Origin: JAKVAV01 sp047632755
GTDB lineage: Bacteria > Bacteroidota > Bacteroidia > Flavobacteriales_D > Cryomorphaceae
Direction of reading: 5' to 3'
DNA length: 18,122 nucleotides
Assembly: GCA_047632755.1 (NCBI GenBank)
Contig: JBLIDT010000045.1
Location: 1 to 18,122 of the forward strand
Shown here: piece after piece, positions 6,895 to 15,262 of the stretch
Layout: the number at the start of each line of letters is the position of its first letter
Numbering within the stretch: position 1 is the first letter of the stretch
The notes under the pieces: model-generated
Seen by the model: the letters and a program-made list of their open reading frames with translations, nothing else
The model's database searches: none
Told to the model about the DNA's origin: nothing
Program-made: the position numbers and the translations under genes

Positions 6895-7593
6895 CTAGTT
6901 TCTCACGAAACGACTGGTAAGACCGTTTCCGATTCTTAAAAAGTAGAGGCCCTTTTGCAATTCGTTCAGATCGATTTGCCCCATTTCTGTGACAAAGCCA
7001 TTTTGCATCTCTTGTCCCAATAGATTGAAGACGGCATACTGCTCCACTCCTTCTATACCAGAAACTTGGATATAGCCGCTGGAAGGATTTGGAAAAAGGC
7101 TGACCCTTTGCTCTGCCTCGGCATTCCTTGCACTGAGGCTTGGATCTGTGGAACGCTCATAAGTAAAACCGCCACCGCCTTGCCCTTGCCCCGAAAACCA
7201 AGAAGTAAATTTGAGGTCAATGTAAATGTCATCCGTCAGTAAATGCAGCACCATGTCCTGGTTGAGCATCTGCAAAGGCAATGCATTAACGGCAGTTTCC
7301 CAATCGGCAAAAGTCAGTGTCGCAATTTCGCCTGTTGTACCAAAGGACCATTCAGTGTCCAGCGGGCTAGATTCTGTGGCGTAGTCCTCCTCTTGACCGA
7401 TGTTAAAGATTCCTTGATTGTTTGCACGGGTCAGCCAAACGTTGTCCGTGATTCGGTCTTGATTGGCTTCAAGCGTCCAATCAGAACCCGAAGGCTTTGT
7501 GAATATGAGGGTTTCTCCCTCCCAAATGGTTTGTGCGGAAACCAATTGCACCGCTAGCAAACCTATGATTAAGGTGATGTAGATATTTTTCAT
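6895..7593 (-). CDS. Small secreted protein with T9SS type A sorting domain
   Basis: This 232-residue protein has a cleavable signal peptide (MKNIYITLIIGLLAVQLVSA). The beta-rich middle domain (about 24-150) includes DWTLEANQDRITDNVWLTR and DDIYIDLKFTSWFSG, with a Gly-rich stretch QGQGGGGF at 137-143. Residues 163-232 (VSLFPNPSSG to GLYFLRIGNG) are the C-terminal sorting signal that directs T9SS export and surface attachment. The middle domain resembles a conserved but unnamed extracellular module of marine bacteria, for which I know no function. It starts 37 nt after pyrophosphatase ends and may be co-transcribed with it, though the functions are unrelated. The stop is TAG. Confidence 0.8.
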   Translation of the reverse strand: MKNIYITLIIGLLAVQLVSAQTIWEGETLIFTKPSGSDWTLEANQDRITDNVWLTRANNQGIFNIGQEEDYATESSPLDTEWSFGTTGEIATLTFADWETAVNALPLQMLNQDMVLHLLTDDIYIDLKFTSWFSGQGQGGGGFTYERSTDPSLSARNAEAEQRVSLFPNPSSGYIQVSGIEGVEQYAVFNLLGQEMQNGFVTEMGQIDLNELQKGLYFLRIGNGLTSRFVRN

Positions 7594-7630
7594 TTGTGTT
7601 TTTTAAGTGCTCTGATAGAATATGTAAACC

Positions 7631-8167
7631 TTACTTGCCAAACTTGACCTGGTAATCAAGCACGCTCTTTCTGATTACTTCCAAGGCCGTTTCTCTTCCT
7701 TGAAAGTCTTCTACAATGACTTCCTTATTTTCCAATTTTTTGTAATCCTCAAAAAAGCTGCGCAACTCGATAATGACGTGCGGCGGCAAGTCGGTGATAT
7801 CTTTCATGTGGTTTACACTGATGTCGTTTGAAGCAACGGCAATAATCTTATCGTCCATCTCTCCGCCATCCAGCATGCGCATGACACCGAGCACGGTAGC
7901 CTCGACGAGGCACATGGGAACGATATCTATCTGGGAGATCACCAGAATATCTAGCGGATCATCGTCATCGCAATAGGTTTGGGGTATGAAACCGTAATTG
8001 GCAGGATAGTTAATCGAAGAGTAGAGCACCCTGTCCAAAAGGAGCATCCCCGACTCTTTGTCTAGCTCGTATTTGGCCCTACAATTCTTCGGGATTTCAA
8101 TGATGCCCATTACTTTATCGGGGTAGTTGTCTCCAATACTTACGTCGTGCCAAGGATGGTTTTTCAT
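7631..8167 (-). CDS. ppa: Inorganic pyrophosphatase, family I
   Basis: This 178-residue soluble enzyme hydrolyses PPi to two phosphates, drawing biosynthetic reactions forward in the cytoplasm. Family I signatures are present in order: IEIPKN (E24), KYELDKESGMLLLDRVL (K33, E35, R46), NYPANYGFIPQTY, the metal-binding CDDDDPLDILV (positions 67-75, equivalent to DGDPVDVLV of E. coli) and MLDGGEMDDKIIAV (D100, D105, K107). Length fits the family. The ATG is at 8167. The upstream gap holds the in-frame extension of the lipoprotein gene, so ppa may share a transcript with it. It is intact. Confidence 0.95.
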   Translation of the reverse strand: MKNHPWHDVSIGDNYPDKVMGIIEIPKNCRAKYELDKESGMLLLDRVLYSSINYPANYGFIPQTYCDDDDPLDILVISQIDIVPMCLVEATVLGVMRMLDGGEMDDKIIAVASNDISVNHMKDITDLPPHVIIELRSFFEDYKKLENKEVIVEDFQGRETALEVIRKSVLDYQVKFGK

Positions 8168-8234
8168 ATTTATGCTTTTGTCAATTGTTCATTGATGCTT
8201 TGTCTCGAAAACTAGGAAAAAGCGTCAAAAAAAT

Positions 8235-8330
8235 TTACTCTTCGTAGTCATCATTCTCATCTTCGATTAGCTCCTTGACTTTGGGGTCAATAAGGCTGAT
8301 GAGTTCGTATACCACTTCAGCGTTCTGCTC
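8235..8330 (-). other. In-frame coding-like extension beyond the lipoprotein stop codon
   Basis: Immediately after the TAA at 8331-8333 the same frame stays open for 31 codons and ends at a second TAA (8235-8237). The translation (EQNAEVVYELISLIDPKVKE, then an acidic tail ending DDYEE) looks like protein. Its DPKVKELIEDENDD echoes SPKVKALLQEDYSDD inside the lipoprotein upstream. This suggests the original gene ended at 8235 and the TAA at 8331 is a nonsense change (CAA to TAA would suffice) or a sequencing error. Confidence 0.6.
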
Positions 8331-9077
8331 TTAGTGCCTACGCACCCAAAATGAGTACACCCAATTACAGCGCGTCTCTGCGTCTATAATTGGGTCGTCG
8401 GAATAGTCTTCTTGGAGCAAAGCTTTTACTTTCGGACTAACGATTTCGCCATAAGCAGGATCGGCCAATACATGAATTGTCTCTGCCCGCAGATAGAGAT
8501 CATCCAGCAATTTGTCCTTTCCTTCCATTTCTTGGTAGGCAATGAGTAGGGCTTCCGCCAATTGAGATAAACCGCCATATTCGTAATTATCCTTGATCAA
8601 GATAGCGGCGTATTCCATACTTTTTGAGTTGAAATAACTTCGAATATTTTCTTCACTTTTATCCAAGTTCTTCCACACGTAATGGAGGAAAAAATCTTTG
8701 GAACGCAACTTCACGACGTCCATTACATCTCCTTTAAGTAGTACCCGAGAGTGTTCGTGTCTGTTTTCGTTCACGATCGAACTTAGACTCCATAGTATAT
8801 CATTGTACTTCTCATCACCTCCCGTCAAGATTTCATCGACAGCCATTTTAAGAAGGGTGTCTCTGGATAAGCTCGCGGGCAAAACAGAAATCAAGAATTG
8901 CTCATTTGACTTGAGGGAGTCGATGGTACTATTGTATCGTTTAAATTCTTGCGTTTGCCGTTTGCTGAAGTCAGCTCTTTGACTCTTGAGATCCTTACTT
9001 TCTTCTTTGAGTGCAGCATCGGGATTGCTACAGCCAAATGTCAAGAAGAATATTATCACCAGAAAGGAATTTTTCAT
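8331..9077 (-). CDS. Putative lipoprotein, probably truncated at the C-terminus
   Basis: This 248-residue protein has a lipoprotein signal (MKNSFLVIIFFLTFGCSNPD) with the lipobox cysteine at residue 16, so it should be anchored in an envelope membrane. The rest is helical and charged, with a likely coiled-coil segment at about 25-60. No catalytic motif or named family is recognised. It begins 9 nt after the acetyltransferase stop (9087), so the two form an operon. The stop codon TAA (8331-8333) is followed in frame by 31 more protein-like codons, described separately. The annotated product may therefore lack its natural acidic tail. Function is unknown. Confidence 0.7.
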   Translation of the reverse strand: MKNSFLVIIFFLTFGCSNPDAALKEESKDLKSQRADFSKRQTQEFKRYNSTIDSLKSNEQFLISVLPASLSRDTLLKMAVDEILTGGDEKYNDILWSLSSIVNENRHEHSRVLLKGDVMDVVKLRSKDFFLHYVWKNLDKSEENIRSYFNSKSMEYAAILIKDNYEYGGLSQLAEALLIAYQEMEGKDKLLDDLYLRAETIHVLADPAYGEIVSPKVKALLQEDYSDDPIIDAETRCNWVYSFWVRRH

Positions 9078-9086
9078 ATCATTATT

Positions 9087-10217
9087 TTAGCTTTTTTCTA
9101 CCCCAAAAATATCCACCTTCATTCCTAGGTATTCGGTTTGAAAGCGAACGTCCATTCCATTCTTCACCGCCACCTTAGCCGAATGGGTATTGTCCCAATC
9201 GATGATGGAAATAAACCGTGGGGCATCGATGTGCTTCATTCCAAATTCCTTCATAGTCCTGGCAATTTCAGTGGCATAGCCATGACCCCAATGCCCTGGG
9301 ATGACGGAATAAGCAATCTCAAATTCGGCATTACCGTCCAACACACGAGGTACAACACCTCCCATGCCAATGAGTTCTCCATTTGATTTCAACTCCACGG
9401 CTAAGTGTCCAAAACCATTCGTGGCATAGCGGCCTAGCTGCTTCCTGATCCATAGCTCTGCCAGCTCTTCATTGCTCTTTTCGAGATCCATTCCTAAGAA
9501 GCGCAGACGATCGTTGTCCACAAAAAACGCTGTCCAGCGCGGAATGTCATCCAAAGTAGCTTGGCGATACGTGAGGCGCTCACTTTCTTGAAGGGAGTAT
9601 GTCATAAAGCTTGGGATATTCTTGATTTCATACCAAACGCATTTTTCATAATCGAGGTATTCCTTCAATCTGGGGTGGTCAAACTCCCCCATTCTCTTCA
9701 TACCGATCTTCTTCATTATACTTTCCGAACCAGTATTGCTCAACGCACATGTGGAAACGACCTGCTCGAGTTTCAATTCCTCAAAAGCATGTTCGAGACA
9801 CCTGCGCGCTCCTTCAGTGGCAAAGCCTTTTCCCCAAGCCGATTTCTTGAGGCGCCAACCTATATCGGTGGCGGGAAGAAAAGGCGCTTCATACATTTGG
9901 TAGGCCAATCCAATAAATCCAATCAACTCGCCCGTCTCAATAATTTCAGCCGCGAAGTAGTTGTAGCCGTACTGATCAAAATGAGCGATAAGACGGTCTA
10001 TAAAAGCTGCTGTTTCTTCCCGAGTCAAGGGTTTTGGAAAATGCTTCATAACGGCATCATCGGCATTGAGATCTGCGAATGCGTCTAGGTCTTCCTTTTT
10101 CCAATTGCGGAAACCCAATCTTTCTGAATTAAACAGGTAGTAGTCAGTCATCTGAGTTGGATTCATGGCAGTATTCTGGTCTTTATGCCGCATTCTCGTA
10201 TTATCTCGCTGCGGCAT
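9087..10217 (-). CDS. Tandem double-GNAT acetyltransferase (RimJ/RimL type)
   Basis: Two complete GNAT N-acetyltransferase domains, each of the ribosomal-protein-acetylase (RimJ/RimL) type, lie in one chain. Domain 1 is at about residues 30-200 and carries the acetyl-CoA pyrophosphate loop in SAWGKGFATEGARRC (126-140). Domain 2 is at about 206-372, with PGHWGHGYATEIAR (307-320). Both begin with the typical SERL(G/T)(F/Y)R strand. M205 just before domain 2 suggests a fusion of two once-separate genes. The substrate is unknown and could be a protein N-terminus or a small amine. The longest frame starts at 10217, overlapping the upstream pseudogene by 17 nt. The ATGs at 10166 or 10151 fit the domain boundary better. 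It is followed by the lipoprotein after 9 nt. Confidence 0.85.
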   Translation of the reverse strand: MPQRDNTRMRHKDQNTAMNPTQMTDYYLFNSERLGFRNWKKEDLDAFADLNADDAVMKHFPKPLTREETAAFIDRLIAHFDQYGYNYFAAEIIETGELIGFIGLAYQMYEAPFLPATDIGWRLKKSAWGKGFATEGARRCLEHAFEELKLEQVVSTCALSNTGSESIMKKIGMKRMGEFDHPRLKEYLDYEKCVWYEIKNIPSFMTYSLQESERLTYRQATLDDIPRWTAFFVDNDRLRFLGMDLEKSNEELAELWIRKQLGRYATNGFGHLAVELKSNGELIGMGGVVPRVLDGNAEFEIAYSVIPGHWGHGYATEIARTMKEFGMKHIDAPRFISIIDWDNTHSAKVAVKNGMDVRFQTEYLGMKVDIFGVEKS

Positions 10218-10569
10218 AAATTACCGAACACCCGAAAAGTATGGAAAATGGAGATATGAGTCTAAAATATGCGGGCTTTAAATGGTTTGCACAGCGCTTG
10301 ACGTAGCCATGATGGATGCGCCTAGACAAGAAATAAAGAACCAAAAAAAGGGCGATCATAAACCAACCAAAAATGGTGAAGGCTTCAGGAAGTTTTGATA
10401 AATCTGTGTACCAAACCAGTGCCGTCGCAGGAATCAGTCGAAGGGTAATCTCGGTGTAGTTGATGAGGCTGTTACTCCCCGCTTTTCTCAATTAGGCCCT
10501 AGTTTTTCTTGAATTCAGGAGCATAAAAAGACCTACAGTAATGAGGTTTTCACCGAATAGTATTACCGT
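10201..10569 (-). pseudogene. Small membrane protein, interrupted by in-frame TAA
   Basis: From 10491 downstream a 96-codon frame encodes a protein with about three membrane segments (for example FGWFMIALFLVLYFL and ISPFSILFGCSVIYA). It has no ATG at its 5' end and could begin only at a TTG. Immediately before that TTG is a TAA (10492-10494). The same frame continues upstream for 25 codons, giving another hydrophobic stretch (VILFGENLITVGLFMLLN), until a stop at 10570-10572. The two parts together resemble one small membrane protein of about 120 residues found in Bacteroidota, of unknown function. The original start is not visible. A nonsense mutation plus loss of the start is the simplest reading. 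Confidence 0.6.
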
Positions 10570-10615
10570 TTACTTGGCCCATTCGGTGATGCATGAATGC
10601 TTTGTATCGGTCATA

Positions 10616-10849
10616 TTAATCCAGCAAGGAATCAAACACAGCTCTCTTTGTCTGGTTCCATTCATTCATGTTAGTGGGGCTTTGAGCCATCTCCTGCATC
10701 TTGGTCATGGCGTCGAGGTGCGGTAGATCCCCTTTTTGGAACATCTCCATGCCGTGCTTTTTGCCGAGCTCAGCCATTTCATCAAATGTATCGGCAGAGA
10801 ATTCCTTGTCGCAGGCTCCGCCGAGTTGATTGCAAGTCATCGTCTTCAT
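10616..10849 (-). CDS. DUF1059-like small protein
   Basis: This 77-residue soluble protein begins MKTMTCNQLGGACDKEFSA and continues with the helical DEMAELGKKHGMEMFQKGD. Both resemble the DUF1059 small-protein family, with a conserved TC(N/K)QLGG-CD start that holds two cysteines (C6, C13). The C-terminal half is helical and ends with TKRAVFDSLLD. Family function is not established; no membrane segment is present. It has a clear ATG and stands between two broken genes but is itself intact. The next gene downstream is the interrupted membrane protein. Confidence 0.75.
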   Translation of the reverse strand: MKTMTCNQLGGACDKEFSADTFDEMAELGKKHGMEMFQKGDLPHLDAMTKMQEMAQSPTNMNEWNQTKRAVFDSLLD

Positions 10850-11026
10850 GGTGGTTGTTTTGCTTGAAGGTAATCAATGAACACCAATTGAAAGCTGACT
10901 GCATGGCCGAGCACCTTGATCAGATAGCTAAAGATCAGGGGATTCATAAAGACGAATGCTTTCCGCGAGCGCATGCAGCGGAGCAAATGAGGTTAGCGGG
11001 TCCTTACTTTATAAGTGGTTGCCATT

Positions 11027-12212
11027 TTAGATTGGTGGCACAGCGCCATATCCATTCCATTCGAAAGGACCGAATTTGAATGTATTAAACCACCATTTAC
11101 TCAAAAGCATTTGAAGTAGAAAAAACAAAACTCCAAGGCCGAGTGCCACCGTACCCGACAGTTTGAGCAAAAGGTTCAAGCCGTATCCGTAATGGATGAA
11201 TAGACCAAATGCAGATTGCATGACATAGATGGTCAACCCCATTTTACCTGCGGGAATGAACTTTTATATACTCGATTTAGAAAGCTCCACAGTGAACAGA
11301 AGCAGTAATAGCCCAATGTACAAAAGGGGTATAAAAATATTGGCCGCATGCCCAGCAACAAAACCCAGGTATTTAATTAGCGAGGAGTACTCGGGAATAG
11401 ATAAATAGTAGCTTATCAACACCAAGGGAATGCCCAAAAGAGCAGTCCATTTAATGAGGGACACCAGTGGCAATTGGTCTAGTTTTGCGCACCATTTTTT
11501 ACGCCCAATCCACAATCCGAGCAAAAACAATCCAGGGATGACCCATATGCGCCCAGAGAACTTTAGGTAATTGAATTTATTCACGAACCCGATGGTGGCA
11601 TTGGACTGGATTAATTTTACGTATTCCCCGTTTAGCACTAGGTCAAAATAGGCATTCGCTTAAGCCTTGGGGTTGGTGGCAATTCCTTTCTTAGCGGTGG
11701 GTAAAGATGCAGCAGATGCTCCCTGCATCTCTTGTATATCGGTGGTGGGGAGCAACTCAAGGCCTTTTGCAATAATCATTGGACCATTGAAAGCGAGAAA
11801 AGGGCCGAGTACCAGTATATACTTATCGGGCACTCTCCTGAAGAGGATCAAGGCCATTCCAAATGCAGCGTAAACGGTCAAAAAGTCTCCTCGGTAATGT
11901 ATGTGGTGAATGAAACCAATGAGAAAAAGCAAGATTAAGCGCCAGGCAAATTTCCAAGAGCTCGAGTCCTTTTTCTGGTCCAATATCAAATAGAAACTGA
12001 GCCCGAATAGCATCGATAAAATAGCATGGAATTTCCCCACAAATAGGTGTTTAATGATCATCTGAGAGAAGCCATCAATTGAATACATCATATTAAAAGC
12101 CGATGTATTGCGGGGGCGTCATGCTGGCCAAGTATCCTTCGAACATATGGATCATAACAATGCCAAACAAGGCGAAGCCTCTTAGGGCATCTATCTCTTC
12201 CATTCTTCTCAT
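11027..12212 (-). pseudogene. DUF418 family membrane protein, broken by frameshift and two stops
   Basis: Four pieces form one DUF418 protein of about 395 residues with many membrane helices. Piece 1 (12212-12096) starts MRRMEEIDALRGFALFGIVM, the typical DUF418 N-terminus. It ends QYIGF at a TAA created by an extra T in a TTTT run (12095-12098). Removing one T gives GFNMMYSIDG, joining directly to piece 2 (12091-11663). Piece 2 ends NPKA at TAA (11660-11662) and continues in the same frame as ANAYFDLVLNGEYVKLIQ (piece 3). Piece 3 ends at TAA (11264-11266) and continues in frame as KFIPAGKMGLTIYVMQSAFG, the conserved DUF418 C-terminal region (piece 4), finishing FGPFEWNGYGAVPPI. Some DUF418 proteins are thought to be transporters or envelope proteins; function is unproven. 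It is non-functional unless the lesions are sequencing errors. Confidence 0.85.
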
Positions 12213-12514
12213 TCTTTCTTAATGGAATCGTATGACTCATTGTGTAGTTCACTCTATCAGGGCAGTTGTGTTATGTGATTCGTTTCTTTTGGTCTTGCTT
12301 CTCTGCCTAGGATCGCCGTGTTAAGGTGCAACATTGCGGCAGAACTCTTTCTTTTTTCCAAACAGAAATACCTGCTTCACTGGGTCTACCAGTCTTATAA
12401 AGCACGCCGCTCTGCGCAAACGCATTAAGCAAGTTTGGCGACTATTGGCGTTTTGTACTTTGTTAGCCGCTGCTTGTTTGCTTTCTAATTTGGAATTTAA
12501 GAAAACATCAATCT
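12213..12514. other. Non-coding gap between the phosphatase and the DUF418 pseudogene
   Basis: Two 65-codon open frames on opposite strands overlap here almost completely (12321-12518 minus, 12334-12531 plus). Neither looks like a protein, so no gene is called. At 12371-12389 the sequence matches 482-500 at 16 of 19 positions (CCTGCTYCRCTGGGTYTAC), a probable remnant of the dispersed repeat family. No clear terminator for the phosphatase gene was found. Confidence 0.5.
12371..12389. repeat. Possible fragment of the dispersed repeat (copy D)
   Basis: This 19-mer differs from the left shoulder of copy B (482-500) by three transitions only. Similarity fades after it, so at most a degraded fragment is present. 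Confidence 0.35.
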
Positions 12515-15262
12515 TCAATTCTTTAAAATAAAATGCCCAGTGATTATCCTCTCTGAATTTTGTAGTGTGAGAATATACTTCCCGGCTGAATACCTGTCGA
12601 CTTCAATTCTTGACAACGCGCTATTAATTATTCCTTGCCCTACTCTTTTACCTTCTGCGGTGAGTACGGTATAGTTGTATTTCCCCAACAAACTTTCTGG
12701 CAGTTCAATATTCAAGGTATTGGAAGTTGGGTTCGGGTAAATATGAAGCTGACCATTTCCATTTAATTCCAAAACATTATCAGTAAAACCATCACATTCA
12801 TTCAAAAGTGTGTAATCATGATCTGAGCCATCTGTATGAAATAAATAAAAACAACCCAACTCAAACTGCAGGGCCTCCATAAAGCCATCTTCAAAATTAT
12901 CGACATGGTACATGTCAATTGCGATGACCCTGCCCTCATAAAGGGATCGAATGGTGTTGTCTTTGGTATGCCCCAGTATAACGCGTCCTATTCCAAAACC
13001 AGCAAGTATGCCATTTACCTCTTGCTGTGTGAGCTCTTCATCTACCATTCCTCTGTACCAATAAATCCCATCATCGCTATTCACGAGCGCGCAAGCACCG
13101 TTAGGACAAGATGTGCCATTCATTTCTAAACGGCCATATGCATTGATCTCATCATACGAAAGGTTCAAGGCAGAGACTGCTGGACTTATGCCTCCGTGCA
13201 TAAAAGCATGACCTCCGATTTCTTCAATAATGTTTTTCGATCTCAACCACCTTCCAAGTTCAGTATCCGCATCATATAATTCAGACATCCGTTTGCCCAT
13301 TAGGTGTGCATCATTGAAGTACTTGACTTCCACATACCTCCAATCATCGGTCAGGTTAAACATTTCATGGTTTCCAATAATCAAATGCAACTTGCCACCT
13401 GCAGCCTCTGCCTCACCTTCTAATTTATAAAGAAGCCACATGCATTCAGTGATATGGAAGCCACGATCAAAAAGGTCTCCACTGATAATTAAATGGCCAT
13501 CTCCGTATGTCCAGTTGAAGTCTTCGTCAATTATGCCTTCTCCTTGCAATAACATCGTAAGGCCCTCAATGTGCCCATCAAAGTCGGATATGGCAAGAAA
13601 CTTAGAGGGGCTAGCACTGTAAACTGAAGGTTCTATTGTGATCTCTGGCTTTAGCGTAAAAGAAAAGCTTGTACCCATGTGTGGCAGTAAACAGGTCAAT
13701 ACCAAGCCATCAGTTGTGCTATAGGTATTGCTAACCAAACCCGCAGGCGTTACTTCTTCTACAATGATATTGTCTCCACTATAAGATACATACGGTCCAT
13801 CTTGATCGTATAAAAACTCAGTGCTCAGATAACAATCAAAAGAAACGTCACCATCTGTAGCAGTTACATTTCGTATAGAAATAGCAATGGTATTCTCGCC
13901 CGTGGCGAAATAACTTGGATCGATTCCGTACGTAAAAAATTCATTCTGAGTGGAATTATTGATTTGCTGTCTTGCCGAAGTACTGTGGTTGACCGTTCCC
14001 AAAGGCATCAATTCGGTACGAATAACCTCTTGACCATTGACATAGACAATGGCAGCGTCATCATGTATCATATTCAGATAGACCTTGTTCAATTGGCTTA
14101 GATCAACAATGTCAACTTTCTTTCTAAAGTAGTAACTGATCAAACCATTGTTCAAAGCCGTTTCTTCATCGCCGACCCCAAAGCCAAAGTGACCTACACC
14201 TACTGGCCATGACGAATCGTCAAGCCATGTGGCAATCCACGCAGAAGTAGGGTCTGCACTATTGTCCCAGTAGCGCCAAGAACTTCCTTGGTCAAATAGC
14301 AATGGAACAACTTCAGCAATGACGTTTATTGTTTTTGAAAATGTATTGTTAGAAATATCCTGATCACCATTGATCGTCAATTCAATACTCAGATCGTAGC
14401 TTCCAAGTGCGGTGAGGTCAGCGGTTTCTAAGAATGTAAAAACAACAGATTCGCCGATTTCTAGTGGTGTCACCCCTAGTTCTGTAGAGATCAACGTCCC
14501 ATCAACGGAATAGGCAAGGGTGTAATCTATTGCCGTTAGGTTCCCAAAAGAACTGATCTCTACCTGGACAGCTGAAACAGGATCAGGGTAATCACTTGCG
14601 GTTGGTGCAATGCAGGAAACCAAAGCCAAATCTACCGCTGAGTTTGACTCAAACTCTATATGCAATTTAGCGGCCTTTGTTGCATTCTCATCAAATGAAT
14701 AGGCCTTTCTTAGCTGGGTATCACTCCCTGTTCCCGTCACGATAAATGTGATTGGATTACTACTCTGCCATCCATTGGAGGCAATGACCTCACTGACTAT
14801 TCCAGATAAGTCAGGAGTGCGTTGTGAAGTCCCGGCTTGCTCATCTATCCAGTTGGGGATAGAACTCCAGGTGGCACTGGAAGTAGTTTGTGCGCGACTT
14901 GAAATGTTGCTGAAAGAATTTGAAAAGGGAAATGAGTTAGCGCTATCCTCCCCTTTTATGGTCATGGTCAAATCTCCAGAATAGTCTCCATCAGCAGTGA
15001 ACTGAATATATGCGCTTAGAATTGTCGAATTGGAAGGTATTGCGATGTCATCAAAACGGAGCCCGATTGTTTGCAATCCTTGATCATTCCAATAATCATA
15101 CACCAACTCTAAATCTGAGCTGGAGGTAGTAATGTTGCTGCCATTAAACTTCTCTTCCGCATCATCAGTTGATGCCAAGATCTGTCGATCGAATGATTGG
15201 GTGAAAGCAAGGTTGCAGTAAAAAGAAATGAAGAGTAGTAAGGCTAATTTTGAATTGAGCAT
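12515..15262 (-). CDS. Exported multidomain calcineurin-like phosphatase with T9SS sorting domain
   Basis: The ATG at 15262 gives a signal peptide (MLNSKLALLLFISFYCNLAFTQS) and 915 residues. An upstream in-frame TTG at 15322 would bury that signal and is not preferred. Domains in order: a beta-sandwich of the DNRLRE type (about 30-205), a CARDB/Ig-like domain (208-315), a galactose-binding-like jelly roll (325-485), then a metallophosphoesterase (about 553-800). Its motifs are SDFDGH (559-564), GDLFDRG (595-601), GNHE (630-633), MHGG (688-691) and GHT (764-766). The first motif has Asp where canonical enzymes have the DxH histidine, as in the DIEGN-like subgroup I recall from Bacteroidota. 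The C-terminus (LHIYPNPTSN to AGKYILTL) is a T9SS type A signal. It probably acts as a surface phosphatase; the substrate is unknown. It is intact and ends at TGA. Confidence 0.88.
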   Translation of the reverse strand: MLNSKLALLLFISFYCNLAFTQSFDRQILASTDDAEEKFNGSNITTSSSDLELVYDYWNDQGLQTIGLRFDDIAIPSNSTILSAYIQFTADGDYSGDLTMTIKGEDSANSFPFSNSFSNISSRAQTTSSATWSSIPNWIDEQAGTSQRTPDLSGIVSEVIASNGWQSSNPITFIVTGTGSDTQLRKAYSFDENATKAAKLHIEFESNSAVDLALVSCIAPTASDYPDPVSAVQVEISSFGNLTAIDYTLAYSVDGTLISTELGVTPLEIGESVVFTFLETADLTALGSYDLSIELTINGDQDISNNTFSKTINVIAEVVPLLFDQGSSWRYWDNSADPTSAWIATWLDDSSWPVGVGHFGFGVGDEETALNNGLISYYFRKKVDIVDLSQLNKVYLNMIHDDAAIVYVNGQEVIRTELMPLGTVNHSTSARQQINNSTQNEFFTYGIDPSYFATGENTIAISIRNVTATDGDVSFDCYLSTEFLYDQDGPYVSYSGDNIIVEEVTPAGLVSNTYSTTDGLVLTCLLPHMGTSFSFTLKPEITIEPSVYSASPSKFLAISDFDGHIEGLTMLLQGEGIIDEDFNWTYGDGHLIISGDLFDRGFHITECMWLLYKLEGEAEAAGGKLHLIIGNHEMFNLTDDWRYVEVKYFNDAHLMGKRMSELYDADTELGRWLRSKNIIEEIGGHAFMHGGISPAVSALNLSYDEINAYGRLEMNGTSCPNGACALVNSDDGIYWYRGMVDEELTQQEVNGILAGFGIGRVILGHTKDNTIRSLYEGRVIAIDMYHVDNFEDGFMEALQFELGCFYLFHTDGSDHDYTLLNECDGFTDNVLELNGNGQLHIYPNPTSNTLNIELPESLLGKYNYTVLTAEGKRVGQGIINSALSRIEVDRYSAGKYILTLQNSERIITGHFILKN

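Noticed and set aside
10786..11079. Plus-strand frame whose middle part (about 10870-11010) reads somewhat like a protein
   Set aside because: It starts antisense to the DUF1059-like gene and ends antisense to the DUF418 pseudogene, has no start of its own, and matches no family I know. Chance is more likely, though a relic cannot be excluded.
8235..12212. TAA reassigned to an amino acid such as Gln
   Set aside because: katG, ppa, the dikinase-like gene and the acetyltransferase all end at TAA in the expected place, and one lesion in the same region is a frameshift. Decay or sequence error explains the data better.
12321..12531. Two overlapping 65-codon frames on opposite strands, each with an ATG
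   Set aside because: They cover almost the same bases, have no domain-like pattern, and lie in a gap with repeat remnants. The plus-strand frame also runs antisense into the phosphatase gene.
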